The notes under the pieces are model-generated. The model worked only from the letters and a program-made list of their open reading frames with translations, was not told where the DNA came from and made no database searches. Shown here piece after piece: positions 22,823 through 35,208 of a stretch of 64,000 nt of DNA (position 1 is the first letter of the stretch; the number at the start of each line of letters is the position of its first letter). Origin of the DNA: Haematobia irritans (Eukaryota > Arthropoda > Insecta > Diptera > Muscidae); the NCBI RefSeq assembly GCF_050003625.1, contig NC_134397.1, positions 281,288,070-281,352,069 on the forward strand, written 5' to 3'. The translations under genes were made by a program, and so were the position numbers.

Positions 22823-23164
22823 CACCAATGTTTAATTGGCGAAAATGTTGCTACCTACGCCAATGTTTAATTGACGATTGTGACAAATAAAAATAAAAAT
22901 TCAAAATAAAATTATTTTATACCAAAAATTTTGAAATTTTCAATTTGCTTCCAATTTATGACAGAAAAGTATTGAAATAAATTGTCCTCATAATTGATGG
23001 TAAGAATTACTTCAATTATTCTTGAGAACCGTAACACACTTCCTCATATTTCGTATACATCGCTACATTTCCAAATTTACTCTATTTTAATTTCCCACTT
23101 GTTATACATATTGTTCAACAAGTTGGAAATTTAATTCAATTTGAATGACAATCAAAGTTTCAAT
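22823..23164. other. No gene; relative of the 3896-4030 repeat
   Basis: 22850-22990 is a diverged copy of 3896-4030 ('TACGCCAATGTTTAATTGACGATTGTG'-like). Nothing else is recognised. Confidence 0.55.
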
Positions 23165-24866
23165 ATGGCGACTGACATTTTTTTTTTGTGGGTTCCGGCG
23201 AAGCTTTGAACACGAAAGCACGTTAAAAAAAATTTAAATTACTTAATCTAGCAAATCTTGTAAAAACCTCTCAAGGGTATGGTTTGGCCTGAAACCGTAT
23301 ATATCGAATTAGGTGAAGTCCGCAAGGTTCCTTCACCTAGGAAGAGGCAGTACTATGACTTCAGTACGAGGCCATTGTACAGGCTCATCAGGGAGATTCG
23401 TCCCTTCCAACGGTTAAGATATCTAAGGAGCTGTACGGCAAATACGACGATATTGAAATTTATTTCGTTTCCAGAAAGAAACTACGTATCGTCAGCAAAA
23501 AAAGGATGTTATAAATGGGATTGTATCCGATTTTAACGAATGTCCGAGGTTCCAGGTTTTCATACCATCAGAACTCTGTGAGGCCAAATCTGTAATCCAG
23601 ATACGTGCTGATAAGGAGTATACCGAAAAATTTCTTTACGAGAGTTTAGAAATTAAACAACTGACAGAATATGGCCTTATTGTGGGTTATGTGACTATAG
23701 TGAAGGTCAAGCGTTTCACAAAAATTAACGACCAAGGCAACAGAGAAGATTTTGATATGGTATCGGTGACTTTCGCCGGAAATAAATTGCCTTCTCATGT
23801 CACTGTGGATAAATTTATATATCCAGTGAGACCATTTATTGAGCCCGTCATACAATGCAAGAAGTGTTGGCGCTATGGCCACTCATCAGATGTTTGTCGG
23901 CGCACAAAAGGGATTCGTTCTCGGTGTGGCACGAGTCATGGCGGGCAATGTGTAAATTGCCATATGTAATGTAATTTTCCATATTCAAAGTATTACGATT
24001 TTAACATACGGAAGCAATTACGTGAAAAAGCAAAGGCGAAGGCGGAGACAAAAATACCTCAAGGAACTGGGAACGTTCCTGAGGTATTATTAGCAGACAA
24101 AATTTTTTCTTTAAATAAATCCGAGTTCCCACCTATCTCAAACAAACGTCGTAATGTAGCCCGTGCAAGGAAGAAATCATACATAGCATAGACACAAATC
24201 CAAGTAAGACAACTTGTAAGTATAACCAAGATTCATTTGAGAATTTCCAAAAATCAATTCTTTCACGCCATGATGGCGAAAAAACAGAAATCTATGAACT
24301 TAATTCAACCCTAAAAGGGTTAGATCAAGATGAAGACAATCCAAACGAATCTAACCAGTTACAGGAATTAAAAGCCACAATTACAACAATTTCTTAGTGC
24401 GGAAGACATCGACGTTGCGTGTATATTTGCGACTTTTTTAAAGCCTCACGATAAATACGGCCTTTCGGTTGACGCTTTTTCAATTCAAGAATTAGATTTG
24501 GCAATATCAACCAGCAAAGACAATTCACCGGGCTCACACGTGTCTAATGTGATGCATCGTATGTTCCTGTACAAGAGGCTTATAGTAGAAATGGAAGGTG
24601 TTCTGTTAGAAAGGATTTCATTCACTGGAACCCCCCAAGGGTCAATTTTAAGCCCTTTAAGTTTCAATGTATACATTAATTCCTTGTTCTACATTTTAGA
24701 CGCCGAGATTCTAGGATATGAAGACGATCTGTATGTTTTTTGCTCCGCCAGCTCTCTCGAAAACGATCGTAAGGCTCCAGGAATCTGTAAACATAATAGA
24801 AGTAAGATTGACAGATTTACTGCTTTCCCTGTCACCTGATAAGTCAAAGGCAATGATTTTTCCACC
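23165..24866 (+). pseudogene. LINE-A, 5' part: zinc-knuckle ORF1 and reverse transcriptase remnants
   Basis: ORF1 frames over about 23279-23969 are interrupted by frameshifts. They end in a gag-like block with a CCHC knuckle (CKKCWRYGHSSDVC, C-x2-C-x4-H-x4-C) and CVNCHM. ORF2 survives only from about 24390: LDLAISTSKDNSPG, then a deletion joining to FTGTPQGSILSPLSFNVY and an altered catalytic box YEDD in place of YADD. The frame then shifts again (LLLSLSPDKSKAMIF). The endonuclease is gone. The copy is dead, and it is interrupted at 24866 by LINE-B. Confidence 0.72.
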
Positions 24867-27628
24867 CGATCCCACGGCGGCGGGTTCTGTGGTAAGAAAA
24901 AATACACAGTGGCTCTTTTCCTGGATGTGAAGAGCTTTCGAAAAGTGGAGGTGGTGGCCTGGCTTTCATATTACACCGTTCCGTGCAGTATAGACCTATC
25001 CCGCTTGTGCCAGACACTAGTGACCCGTATATGGAATGTATGGGGGTAGCCGTTAAGTCTGGGGCAGCCGAGATAGAGCTATACAATGTGTATGTACCGC
25101 CGGTTGGTACCTGTGCTCCAGGTTATAGCCCAAACATTGAGTGGCTGTTGTGCGGGCATAACCGATTGGTTCTAGGAGACTTTAATGCCCACCATGAACT
25201 TTGGCATTCTCTCCTCGTTAATGACCAGAGAGGCATAGCTTTGGCAGAGCAGATAGATGACTCCACATTTTGCACGGTGAACAAAGAGGCCCCCACGAGG
25301 ATTATGGGTGACTGCAGCAGTTCCCCAGATTTATCCTTAGCGTCGCCTGGTCTGATAAATGACGCCTCCTGGCAACCCGTCATTTCATTGGGATCGGACC
25401 GCCTCCCCATAATTCTCACCATCAACCGACCCTCCGATTTCATTACCTCTGAACGCCGGACATTTATTAATCAAAAGAAAGCCAACTGGGAAGGCTTCAG
25501 AGAATACACCGATCGCCGCTTCAGTGAGCTCCCGTCCCCCTCTCATGTTTATGTTGCCCATAGGGCGTTCCGGGACATCATCAACGCAGCAGCCGCTCGC
25601 TTCATACCCGCTGGTCGAATTGCCCAAGTGAGGCCCAACTTCCCAGCCGAAGCGGCGGGACTCGCAGACGAGCGTGATGAACGCCGTCGTGCTAATCCTG
25701 CTGATCCTAGAATCAGAGAACTAAATCTAGAGATTAATAAGATAGTCGACGAGCACAAGCGGAACACTTGGTTAGAGCACCTGAAGCAATGTAACTTAGG
25801 CACAGGGACTGGTAAATTGTGGTCAACAGTTAGAGCCCTCTCGAACCCCGCTACAAGGGATGATTGGATTTCAGTCACCTTTAGCGACGTGACTGTGACT
25901 GATCCGAAGAGATGCGCCAAATACTTCAACCGACAGTTTGTCGAGCATCCCGAGAGTGATAGAGCGAAAAGGAGAGCCACACGTCGCATACGTGGTCTCC
26001 GAGCCGACGACACACCACAATTTACTGCAGCCGAAGTAACCAGTGTCATCAACAGCGCGAAACCATCTAAGGCGCTGGGCCCCGACGGAATTTCAATGCT
26101 AATGTTGAAGCATCTGGGAATACTGGGAGTTGAGTACCTGACCAAACTCCTCAATTTGTCCTTAGAATCACTCATTATACCCGATGTCTGGAAGATGGAA
26201 AGGGTGATTCCACTACTGAAACCAGGCAAAGATTCGGGTTGAGGTGAATCGTACAGACCGATATCCCTCCTCTCGCCAGTAGCCAAGACACTTGAGGCAC
26301 TACTCCTCCCTAGCCTTGTGGAGAATTTTCCAGCCGCCCACCATCAACATGGATTCCGTAAGGTACACAGTACGACGACAGCCTTACATGCCATTTCGAC
26401 ACATATCAATAAGGGACTTAATCAGCCCAGGCCGTGTTATAGGACGGTCCTCGTGACGCTTGCCCTATCGAAAGCATTCGATACGGTCAACCATGCCACA
26501 TTATTTGAGGACATCGAGAATACGTCCCTACCGGCAGGAGTGAAACGTTGAGTGCTAAATTATATGTGTGGACGCCAGTCGTACGTGGATATGCGGATGA
26601 CTGTACAATCTTGGCATCTGGACCCAATGTTGATGACATCTGCGATCGTTTAAATGTCTACTTAGCTAATCTTACCAGTTATTTCACTGCGAGAAACTTG
26701 AGGATATCCCCCACCAATTCCTCAGCCACACTATTCACTACATGGACGGCAGAAGTGCGCAGGCAGTTGAATATTAGTATCGATGAAATAATTCCGACCA
26801 CAAATTACCCCAAGATTCTTGGGGTCACATTCGACAGCCTTTTCAGGTCGTCTGCCCATGCCACAGCAATTTGTAATAAGCTCCGTGGTAGAAACAAGGT
26901 CCTCAATTCACTTGCCGGCAGTACTTGGGGTGCGGACAAAGAAACCTTGTTAACTACCTATAAGGCAATTGGCCGGTCAGTGGTAAACTATGCAGCGCCA
27001 GTGTGGACACCGCAGACTAGTGATACGCAGTGGAATAACATTCAAACCTGTCAGAACGCTGCCCTTAGAACTGCGACTAGGTGTATCCGCAGAACACCCC
27101 TGGATCACCTTTATGTGGAGACAAAGATCATCCCTGTGCGAAGACACAACTACATATTGTCAAAGCAGTATCTCCTGGGTTTTTATCGCAGTAATCATCC
27201 AAACCACCATCTCATGGATGCACAACCACCCAGGAACGTAAGGGTTGATATACATAATCTAGAGCGCGAGATCCAGCGCTACAAAAGAGAACCTCTAGAT
27301 CAAGCAGCGTACCAGGCAGGTTTGAACAGGATTCATGAGGATACTGTAGCTGAAGCGGAGAGAAGTTTAATCCTGTTCTCGGAGTCCGTCCACCGCCCAT
27401 AGCACCGGAGGAAAGAGACCTCCCAGTTAAGTTAAGATCAGGCAAGTGCAGCCGCCTCAATTCCTATTTATCAGTGATTGATAGCAGCGTAGCTGACGTA
27501 TGTCCAATTTGCAACCAAGGGCCACATGACACGAGTCATCCTTTCTCTTGCCCAGCTAAACCAACCCGACTTACCGCCAGGTCACTCTGGATGAAATCAC
27601 AATAAACTGTTAAAACAACAACAACAAC
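24867..27628 (+). mobile_element. LINE-B (CAA-tailed), nested in LINE-A
   Basis: It is bounded by the 11 bp duplication ATTTTTCCACC at 24856-24866 and 27629-27639, within the reverse transcriptase of LINE-A. LINE-A reading resumes after the right-hand copy (IFPPTNICND…). The 3' end finishes in (AAC)n. The 5' end is truncated just upstream of the endonuclease. Confidence 0.87.
24934..27402 (+). pseudogene. LINE-B ORF2, endonuclease and reverse transcriptase, broken
   Basis: The frame from about 24934 gives GGGGLAFILHRSVQYRP, LVLGDFNAHHELWHS (endonuclease) and SDRLPI, then reverse transcriptase with ALGPDGISMLML. One in-frame TGA follows KDSG at 26240, then the frame continues (ESYRPISLLSPVAK, QHGFRKVHSTTTAL, LSKAFDTVNH). 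At about 26550 there is a stop and a deletion that removes the TPQG block; the frame resumes at RGYADDCTILASG (catalytic YADD) and runs to the stop at 27402. A further frameshift separates the C-terminal CCHC (CPICNQGPHDTSHPFSC). Identity to a named clade is uncertain (Jockey or LOA-type). Confidence 0.8.
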
Positions 27629-27639
27629 ATTTTTCCACC

Positions 27640-28130
27640 AACGAATATATGTAATGACTCTGCCTTGCCAGATTTGCGTATAGGAAACGATCAAATAGAG
27701 TTTGTGAATGATTTCAATTTTCTTGGATTTACACTAGAGTCGTCTTTAAAGACTCAGAAACATTTACGAAACATTCGTAGGAATTGCTATATGAATATTC
27801 TTCGAGCACTCTGTGGAGTAACATGGGGAGCTGATCCACAAAACCTGTTATTGTTACCCAAGGGACTAATATGGCCTAAGATTGAATATATGGCACCGTG
27901 ATGATCTTTTGCTACTACAAAGGCTGCAATATAGATGCATACGAATCGCCTTATCGTATGCATCTATCAACCCACACGATGGCTTTGGAACAGGAGGCAG
28001 GTATCGTACCAATTCCCGAAAGGCTGCAATATCTTTCAGGGAGCTAATCACGATATGGAGAACTTTTGATCGAAATCTAAATTTTTCGGATCACGGGAGT
28101 CGATATCGAGTTTTTTTTATCTAAAATTTT
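27640..28130 (+). pseudogene. LINE-A, 3' part of the interrupted reverse transcriptase
   Basis: Continues LINE-A after the LINE-B insertion: DLRIGNDQIEFVNDFNFLGF, then RALCGVTWGADPQNLLLL..PKIEYMAP. This is the usual thumb and post-palm region of a LINE polymerase. It frameshifts near 27900 (RLQYRCIRIALSYASINPHDG). No 3' terminus is defined. Confidence 0.7.
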
Positions 28131-28200
28131 TTCCGATTTGTAAATTGCAATCGTAAAACATTTTTCACTTGTTTTTTTTTTACATTGTTTTCGCCATATA

Positions 28201-29446
28201 CACCCAGAAAAAAGTGACTCCTTCTTTAAGTTAAAATGAACTCATTGTGAAGAAAGTTGAACTTCGTATAGCGCCAAAGGCATTTTTATTTGTTTGAACG
28301 ATGTGATTTTCGTAAAAATTAGGTAGAATGCATTCCATATATTAGTTAACATTTTCCTATATTTATGTACCACTATACTACAGAATGAAAAAATTTAACT
28401 GAATTGAATTCATATATGGAATGATTTTATTGAACTTTTTTCATTAATTTTGACAAATCTTACATATTTGTTGTAAACCTTTTACTTCAAAATTTGAACT
28501 GCTTATCTTCGTTTTTAAATACAATTTTATTTATTTATATAGACAATTTTTTCTTCAATAAAAGACATGTTTTATTAATATATTAAATATTTATTTATTA
28601 AGAATCAACAGCATCGAAATATTAGTTTATTATTCCACTATTTCCAATTCCCATGTACTGTTATCAACTGTAAAACGTAATTTTTTTCTTCTTGTGCCTT
28701 TCACTTTTAATAAGTTGCTGCCTAACGATTTTGTCCCCATTTGACAATTTCAATGCCTACAAATATAAAAAATCATAAACCAATTTTTTCACGAATGAAT
28801 GTTACCTGATGAATGAAGGGGTTGTTATTCTGTTGGTGTTTTCTTTCTTTGTACACCATCACGAACATTGATAGACTTATTGTTTGTTATTTATGTTTAA
28901 TAATTTTCAAAAAACGAACATAGTTCTCACTAATTTAAAATAACACATATTTTATATATTTTATTTGTTATTTATTATATTATTTTTTATCTCCGTATAC
29001 CATAACAACGCGATTCCAACAAAAACACAACCCACGCGCAAACATATCGATTACACCGATGACAGGTATCGATTACAGGTATATAAAATAAATATAGGAA
29101 AATTTCCTGTTTTATAACAGTACGAATAAACTAAAATATATTTCTATGCGAAGTGTGATAAGCTTTCTATAATAAAGGAAGTCAGAATTAGAATTTTATA
29201 AGAAATTTTACTAAATTTAAGGAATCTTGGTTTTAGTAAGGTTTTTGTTTATTTTTACGAATGCTTTGTTATCAGTGAATAAAATTTTCTTGTTCAGTAG
29301 TAAATTCTTATACCCAGCGAAGAAAACAGTATTAGTAAAATTCCATGCCTTATTCTAGTTAATGAACTATTCCTAACTGCTTTCAGTTTAGGAGTTTTTT
29401 ACTGAAACAAGTAAATATTATTATTTTACACAAAAATTTAACTTGC
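28201..29446 (+). mobile_element. Non-coding repeat family A, diverged third copy
   Basis: Begins CACCCAGAAAAAAGTGACTCC and aligns with 12337-14530 at perhaps 90% by eye. It lacks the foldback and one unit of the 264 bp duplication, so it acts as an outgroup showing the state before those events. Confidence 0.72.
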
Positions 29447-29448
29447 CC

Positions 29449-29653
29449 CCATTTTCATAAAGCTCCGTTAGTGTTCCGTTAACTAACCAACTTTTAAACC
29501 GTATTATAGACGAAGCTGTCATCTTGCCTTTATATTCCATAGGCCAGTTAGGAACTTAACTGACGAAAAAAATTCAGTTAAAGTTAACCGGAGAGAAGAT
29601 ATTTGCAATTTACTTTCTGTTAACTGGCAGTTAATGCCTAACGGAGCTACATG
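29449..29653 (+). mobile_element. MITE with CATTTTCATAAAGCTCCGTTAG ends
   Basis: The left end CCATTTTCATAAAGCTCCG mirrors the right end CGGAGCTACATGAAAATGG. It is about 205 bp with internal GTTAACTGGCAGTTAA symmetry and no ORF. It interrupts family A near the sequence …TTAA/TTAATGG. The second copy, 31718-31920, is clipped by the duplication joint. Confidence 0.65.
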
Positions 29654-29749
29654 AAAATGGCCGTTAATGGAATTAAAATAGCTAAACTAAATTGATGAAC
29701 AATTTAGTTCCTTAAAAAATATTAGTAAAGAAAAGTAATCGTGAAAAAA

Positions 29750-29840
29750 TGGCGATTTTAGCGCCTAAACTCGAACTTAATACTCACCTTTAAGGTGGGT
29801 ATTAAGTTCGAGTTTAGTCGCTAAAATCTTCATTTTTTTC
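29750..29840. repeat. Head-to-head pair of small-MITE ends (palindrome)
   Basis: The sequence reads CTCGAACTTAATACTCACCTT directly followed by TAAGGTGGGTATTAAGTTCGAG, an almost perfect palindrome made of two facing ends of the MITE family at 2162-2385. Repeated at 32017-32107. Confidence 0.7.
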
Positions 29841-30136
29841 ACTAAAGTGAAAACTAAATCATTAAAAAAAAGGCATACAATTATTCATATTTGTTGCAGA
29901 TTTCATTATAACTTGGTGGGGAATAGACCAAAGCAAATTTTCACAAAGTTTGTATTCTTTAAAATGGAATATTAAAGAAAAGTAATCGTGAAAAATGACA
30001 ATTTTAGTAATATAATGAACATATTTTGAATAGTTAGGACTAATGCAACTCCAATAAAAGTTAAACAAAAATTGGTTATAGTCGAGTTCGGGAGCGAGCA
30101 TCCTAGCTTGGCAAAGAACCATATATAAAGTACACA

Positions 30137-30541
30137 TGCGAGATCGATATCCAAGAGATTGTGATCAACCGACAAAGCTATGACCGTTATCTTATGGCAA
30201 CAGTAAACAGAAATCCATGGTTCCACAATCTTCACCTTCACCAAAAATTCATTACAATGATTTACAGACTCCGATTTGGTCATATACTAACGAGACAACA
30301 CCTTCATAGAATCAGAATGATTGATACAAACATCTGCGACTGCGGTATAACTCAATCAATGGATCACATCACATTTGACTGTCCCAATACGGATAGTAAT
30401 GCTCATAGTAAGTTGCTCAGAACTCTGACTAAGATTGATATGAATAACAAAACAATTAGCGAGCTATTGGTTACTAATAACATGCGCGTTTATGGCTTAT
30501 TCTACACATTTTTTACCGAAGCGAAAATTTCCATCAAGTAG
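30137..30541 (+). pseudogene. I/R1-type LINE C-terminal fragment, copy A
   Basis: Encodes about 126 residues of a LINE ORF2 C-terminus: WFHNLHLHQKFITMIYRLRFG, RQHLHRIRMIDTNICDCG, MDHITFDCP. The CDCG…H..C cluster is the zinc-binding motif after RNase H in I-clade elements. Ends at a TAG at 30541. The polymerase is absent. Confidence 0.65.
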
Positions 30542-30989
30542 ATATTCATTTGCATTTCGAATTTTATTTTACCCATGAATAATTGAAAAATCCCAACAAT
30601 TGTGGCATAATAGATCTAGTATCTCTGGCCACAATTTTCTTCATCTGTCCACAGAGGGTGGATTTGGTTTAGCATTGCTTTGCCAAGAAGAATTTTGTTT
30701 TTGTAATACTGAAACTACCTTACTAAATCTGCCTTGTGGTCCTCATAATCGGCGTCAATTTTGTGTATTTCAAATAGGTTAAAAACCGAGCAAGAATTAA
30801 TAAAATTTTATAAATTATAAAAAATTTGTCGAAAAGTGCAATATCAATTCTAGAAAAACTGCGAATTTTGAAGCGTTTCAGAAAAAATTGTATAAATAAT
30901 TTTGCAAAATATCACAAAATTTTTTTTTTTAATTCACATCCAAAACATTGAATTTGGATCACACCTTGAGAAGTGATGCAAAATAAGTG

Positions 30990-31282
30990 CAACGTCTGTT
31001 GAAATGGTGGACATCAGTCCTATTTTGCACCACTTCCGGATCCAAAAAGACCATTTTCACTGTTTTTTGGTGACGCTTTTTTTGCTGGGATGGAATGATC
31101 ATATTAATGCTGTGACTGGGAAAATATTTGGCATGCTAACAACATTGTACAAATCATATATTTATACAACCCAACACATACGATTACTGCTTGCTGAATC
31201 CTATTTAATGCCCCATCAAGTTTTTTGCACTTCCGATGCAGTCCTTTTGGACAAGTCCTCAAACATTTTTAAACAATTGTAA
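30990..31282 (+). pseudogene. LINE reverse-transcriptase thumb fragment, copy A
   Basis: The frame contains HINAVTGKIFGMLTTLYKSY and LLLAESYLMPH, which resemble the segment after the palm of LINE polymerases (compare 50084-50446). Degenerate and without a start. 30546-30989 between the two fragments holds no recognisable coding sequence. Confidence 0.55.
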
Positions 31283-32403
31283 ACAAATTCGTTCTTTTGA
31301 ATTTACAAGTATGAAAAACATCCGAAAATCACAATAAATGTGTATAATAAAAATAAGTATTTTCATTTTATATTTTTAATTCAGAAATAGTTGGAATTTT
31401 AACCAACTATTTCAATGAGTGGAAATTTCAACAGAAATGTCTACTAAAACTAGACTTGCCGGGCTCCTTAATACACCTGCAAATACAACGGCAAAATAAA
31501 AGTATAAGCCTGCAATCTGGAACTAAGAATTAAATTTGGTATTTTATTCAATTTATGTAAACGTTTAACAAAATTGCCTTTTAATTAAACAAAACTAAGT
31601 TCTAATTATTCTGTATACTAATATAGCCTACAGCCTGCTGATTTGTTGGAAATTTAGGCGCATCTGCATATTAGAAGGAACATGCTGACATGGTTATTAT
31701 GATAAGAAAGTTAATGGATTTTCATAAAGCTCCGTTAGTGTTCCGTTAACTAACCAACTTTTAAACCGTATTATAGACGAAGCTGTCATCTTGCCTTTAT
31801 ATTCCATAGGCCAGTTAGGAACTTAACTGACGAAAAAAATTCAGTTAAAGTTAACCGGAGAGAAGATATTTGCAATTTACTTTCTGTTAACTGGCAGTTA
31901 ATGCCTAACGGAGCTACATGAAAATGGCCGTTAATGGAATTAAAATAGCTAAACTAAATTGATGAACAATTTAGTTCCTTAAAAAATATTAGTAAAGAAA
32001 AGTAATCGTGAAAAAATGGCGATTTTAGCGCCTAAACTCGAACTTAATACTCACCTTTAAGGTGGGTATTAAGTTCGAGTTTAGTCGCTAAAATCTTCAT
32101 TTTTTTCACTAAAGTGAAAACTAAATCATTAAAAAAAAGGCATACAATTATTCATATTTGTTGCAGATTTCATTATAACTTGGTGGGGAATAGACCAAAG
32201 CAAATTTTCACAAAGTTTGTATTCTTTAAAATGGAATATTAAAGAAAAGTAATCGTGAAAAATGACAATTTTAGTAATATAATGAACATATTTTGAATAG
32301 TTAGGACTAATGCAACTCCAATAAAAGTTAAACAAAAATTGGTTATAGTCGAGTTCGGGAGCGAGCATCCTAGCTTGGCAAAGAACCATATATAAAGTAC
32401 ACA

Positions 32404-32808
32404 TGCGAGATCGATATCCAAGAGATTGTGATCAACCGACAAAGCTATGACCGTTATCTTATGGCAACAGTAAACAGAAATCCATGGTTCCACAATCTTC
32501 ACCTTCACCAAAAATTCATTACAATGATTTACAGACTCCGATTTGGTCATATACTAACGAGACAACACCTTTATAGAATCAGAATGATTGATACAAACAT
32601 CTGCGACTGCGGTATAACTCAATCAATGGATCACATCACATTTGACTGTCCCAATACGGATAGTAATGCTCATAGTAAGTTGCTCAGAACTCTGACTAAG
32701 ATTGATATGAATAACAAAACAATTAGCGAGCTATTGGTTACTAATAACATGCGCGTTTATGGCTTATTCTACACATTTTTTACCGAAGCGAAAATTTCCA
32801 TCAAGTAG
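32404..32808 (+). pseudogene. I/R1-type LINE C-terminal fragment, copy B
   Basis: Duplicate of 30137-30541; one His to Tyr change (RQHLYRI) distinguishes it. Confidence 0.65.
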
Positions 32809-33256
32809 ATATTCATTTGCATTTCGAATTTTATTTTACCCATGAATAATTGAAAAATCCCAACAATTGTGGCATAATAGATCTAGTATCTCTGGCCACA
32901 ATTTTCTTCATCTGTCCACAGAGGGTGGATTTGGTTTAGCATTGCTTTGCCAAGAAGAATTTTGTTTTTGTAATACTGAAACTACCTTACTAAATCTGCC
33001 TTGTGGTCCTCATAATCGGCGTCAATTTTGTGTATTTCAAATAGGTTAAAAACCGAGCAAGAATTAATAAAATTTTATAAATTATAAAAAATTTGTCGAA
33101 AAGTGCAATATCAATTCTAGAAAAACTGCGAATTTTGAAGCGTTTCAGAAAAAATTGTATAAATAATTTTGCAAAATATCACAAAATTTTTTTTTTTAAT
33201 TCACATCCAAAACATTGAATTTGGATCACACCTTGAGAAGTGATGCAAAATAAGTG

Positions 33257-33549
33257 CAACGTCTGTTGAAATGGTGGACATCAGTCCTATTTTGCACCAC
33301 TTCCGGATCCAAAAAGACCATTTTCACTGTTTTTTGGTGACGCTTTTTTTGCTGGGATGGAATGATCATATTAATGCTGTGACTGGGAAAATATTTGGCA
33401 TGCTAACAACATTGTACAAATCATATATTTATACAACCCAACACATACGATTACTGCTTGCTGAATCCTATTTAATGCCCCATCAAGTTTTTTGCACTTC
33501 CGATGCAGTCCTTTTGGACAAGTCCTCAAACATTTTTAAACAATTGTAA
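33257..33549 (+). pseudogene. LINE reverse-transcriptase thumb fragment, copy B
   Basis: Duplicate of 30990-31282. Confidence 0.55.
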
Positions 33550-34520
33550 ACAAATTCGTTCTTTTGAATTTACAAGTATGAAAAACATCCGAAAATCACA
33601 ATAAATGTGTATAATAAAAATAAGTATTTTCATTTTATATTTTTAATTCAGAAATAGTTGGAATTTTAACCAACTATTTCAATGAGTGGAAATTTCAACA
33701 GAAATGTCTATTAAAACTAGACTTGCCGGGCTCCTTAATACACCTGCAAATACAACGGCAAAATAAAAGTATAAGCCTGCAATCTGGAACTAAGAATTAA
33801 ATTTGGTATTTTATTCAATTTATGTAAACGTTTAACAAAATTGCCTTTTAATTAAACAAAACTAAGTTCTAATTATTCTGTATACTAATATAGCCTACAG
33901 CCTGCTGATTTGTTGGAAATTTAGGCGCATCTGCATATTAGAAGGAACATGCTGACATGGTTATTATGATAAGAAAGTTAATGGATTATATAGTTTATTT
34001 TTTCTCCCTTTCGTGTTTAAAGATCGTAATTGTATGTGAAGTTATTGTTAGAAAAAAAAATCCACACATAACAAGACACAAACTCTTTTGTTCATACATA
34101 ATTCACAAAAATAAATATTGAATATTTTTTATAAGAATCGCATATTTTCTTTTATTCCAAACAAAATTAAATGAGATTTTGGATGCTCAATATATTAAAA
34201 CTTACTGCTAATATCAATTAATTATTTAATTGAAACAATCAAATTGTTGATTGGTTTGGCCGTTCAAAACCATTATCGTGCTACAAATTTCATTGGTGAC
34301 TTAATTGACACTCTTCCTTCATTATTTTGACTGCTTGTTTACAATTGTTCAGAATATAAATTAAGTTGACGCTTACATTGTCGCCTTTTCAACACCATCC
34401 AGACAACACATCCCCGGAAAACTCGAAATATGCTCTCAAAAATGTTAAAACGAATATACTAATACATTCATATTAATGGTATTTAATCAAACCGGGCCCT
34501 ACAAAAAAAAAGAATCCAAT

Positions 34521-34794
34521 TCGCCCTCACGGTATAAAGTATTTAAAATTTGTAGATGCTCGGCAAAGTGTTATACACTTTACAATTAACTGCACTACAA
34601 AATTCTTTCTGAATGCGTAGTGCTGTAAAAAATATTTATTGTTTTTATAAAATCGTTTTCGCCCTCACGGTATAAAGTATTTAAAATTTGTAGATGCTCG
34701 GCAAAGTGTTATACACTTTACAATTAACTGCACTACAAAATTCTTTCTGAATGCGTAGTGCTGTAAAAAATATTTATTGTTTTTATAAAATCGT
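34521..34794 (+). repeat. 137 bp tandem duplication
   Basis: TTCGCCCTCACGGTATAAAG begins at 34521 and 34658; the 137 bp unit is present twice with no difference that I can see. Confidence 0.92.
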
Positions 34795-35050
34795 TTAATA
34801 TTCTTAAAAAGTAAGCAATACTTAAAACAACCCTTTCTTTAGGATCCGTCAAAGGTCTCTTCTGTACCCAGAATATAAAATAGAATTAACCTTAACTAAA
34901 GTAACATATTTTTGCGTCATATCAACGCACTTGTCTTATTACTATACAATGAAGTACGTGAAACTAATAAGTGTTTGTTGTTAGTTTGTTTTTGTACCAA
35001 AGTTAAAATTTCTCCATGTTTCGATTTTGAAATCCCAAATTGCAAGAACT

Positions 35051-35056
35051 TTTATT
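35051..35056 (-). terminator. Candidate polyadenylation signal AATAAA
   Basis: Minus-strand AATAAA about 155 bp after the stop codon of the zinc-finger/BESS gene. It is the nearest canonical hexamer I noticed; further AATAAA-like sites lie in the 137 bp repeat. In AT-rich DNA chance occurrence is likely. Confidence 0.3.
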
Positions 35057-35208
35057 CTTATAACGAAAACATCGAGATACTCTAGAAATTCAATCCAATT
35101 TCTTAACGAAAATTTTGCGTTTTAAGATTCCGAATATCAGAATTGTGTTGGTCGAAAAGCACTGATGTTAAAATACAAATTTAGTGGCGTTATGGATGTG
35201 TTGCGTAC

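Larger units (their letters stand above)
29451..31717 (+). repeat. 2267 bp tandem duplication, copy A
   Basis: Repeats at 31718-33984 with constant offset 2267. I see only two or three substitutions (for example CTTCATAG against CTTTATAG near 30303/32570). Both ends share the three bases ATT, a microhomology typical of a tandem duplication joint. Confidence 0.93.
31718..33984 (+). repeat. 2267 bp tandem duplication, copy B
   Basis: Second unit. It begins exactly at the end of a MITE terminus (ATTTTCATAAAGCTCCG), and unique sequence (ATATAGTTTATTTTTTC) follows at 33985. Confidence 0.93.
33985..35208. other. 3' flank of the zinc-finger/BESS gene
   Basis: No coding signal. It includes the likely 3' UTR of the minus-strand gene (stop at 35211-35209) and a 137 bp tandem duplication at 34521-34794. 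The remainder is AT-rich and shows nothing recognisable. Confidence 0.6.

Noticed and set aside
24485..26286. Minus-strand frames up to 245 codons
   Set aside because: Antisense shadows of LINE-A and LINE-B reverse transcriptase and endonuclease.
29862..30283. Minus-strand frames of 91 and 103 codons (also at 32129)
   Set aside because: Antisense to the MITE and LINE fragment; no motif, duplicated only with the 2267 bp unit.
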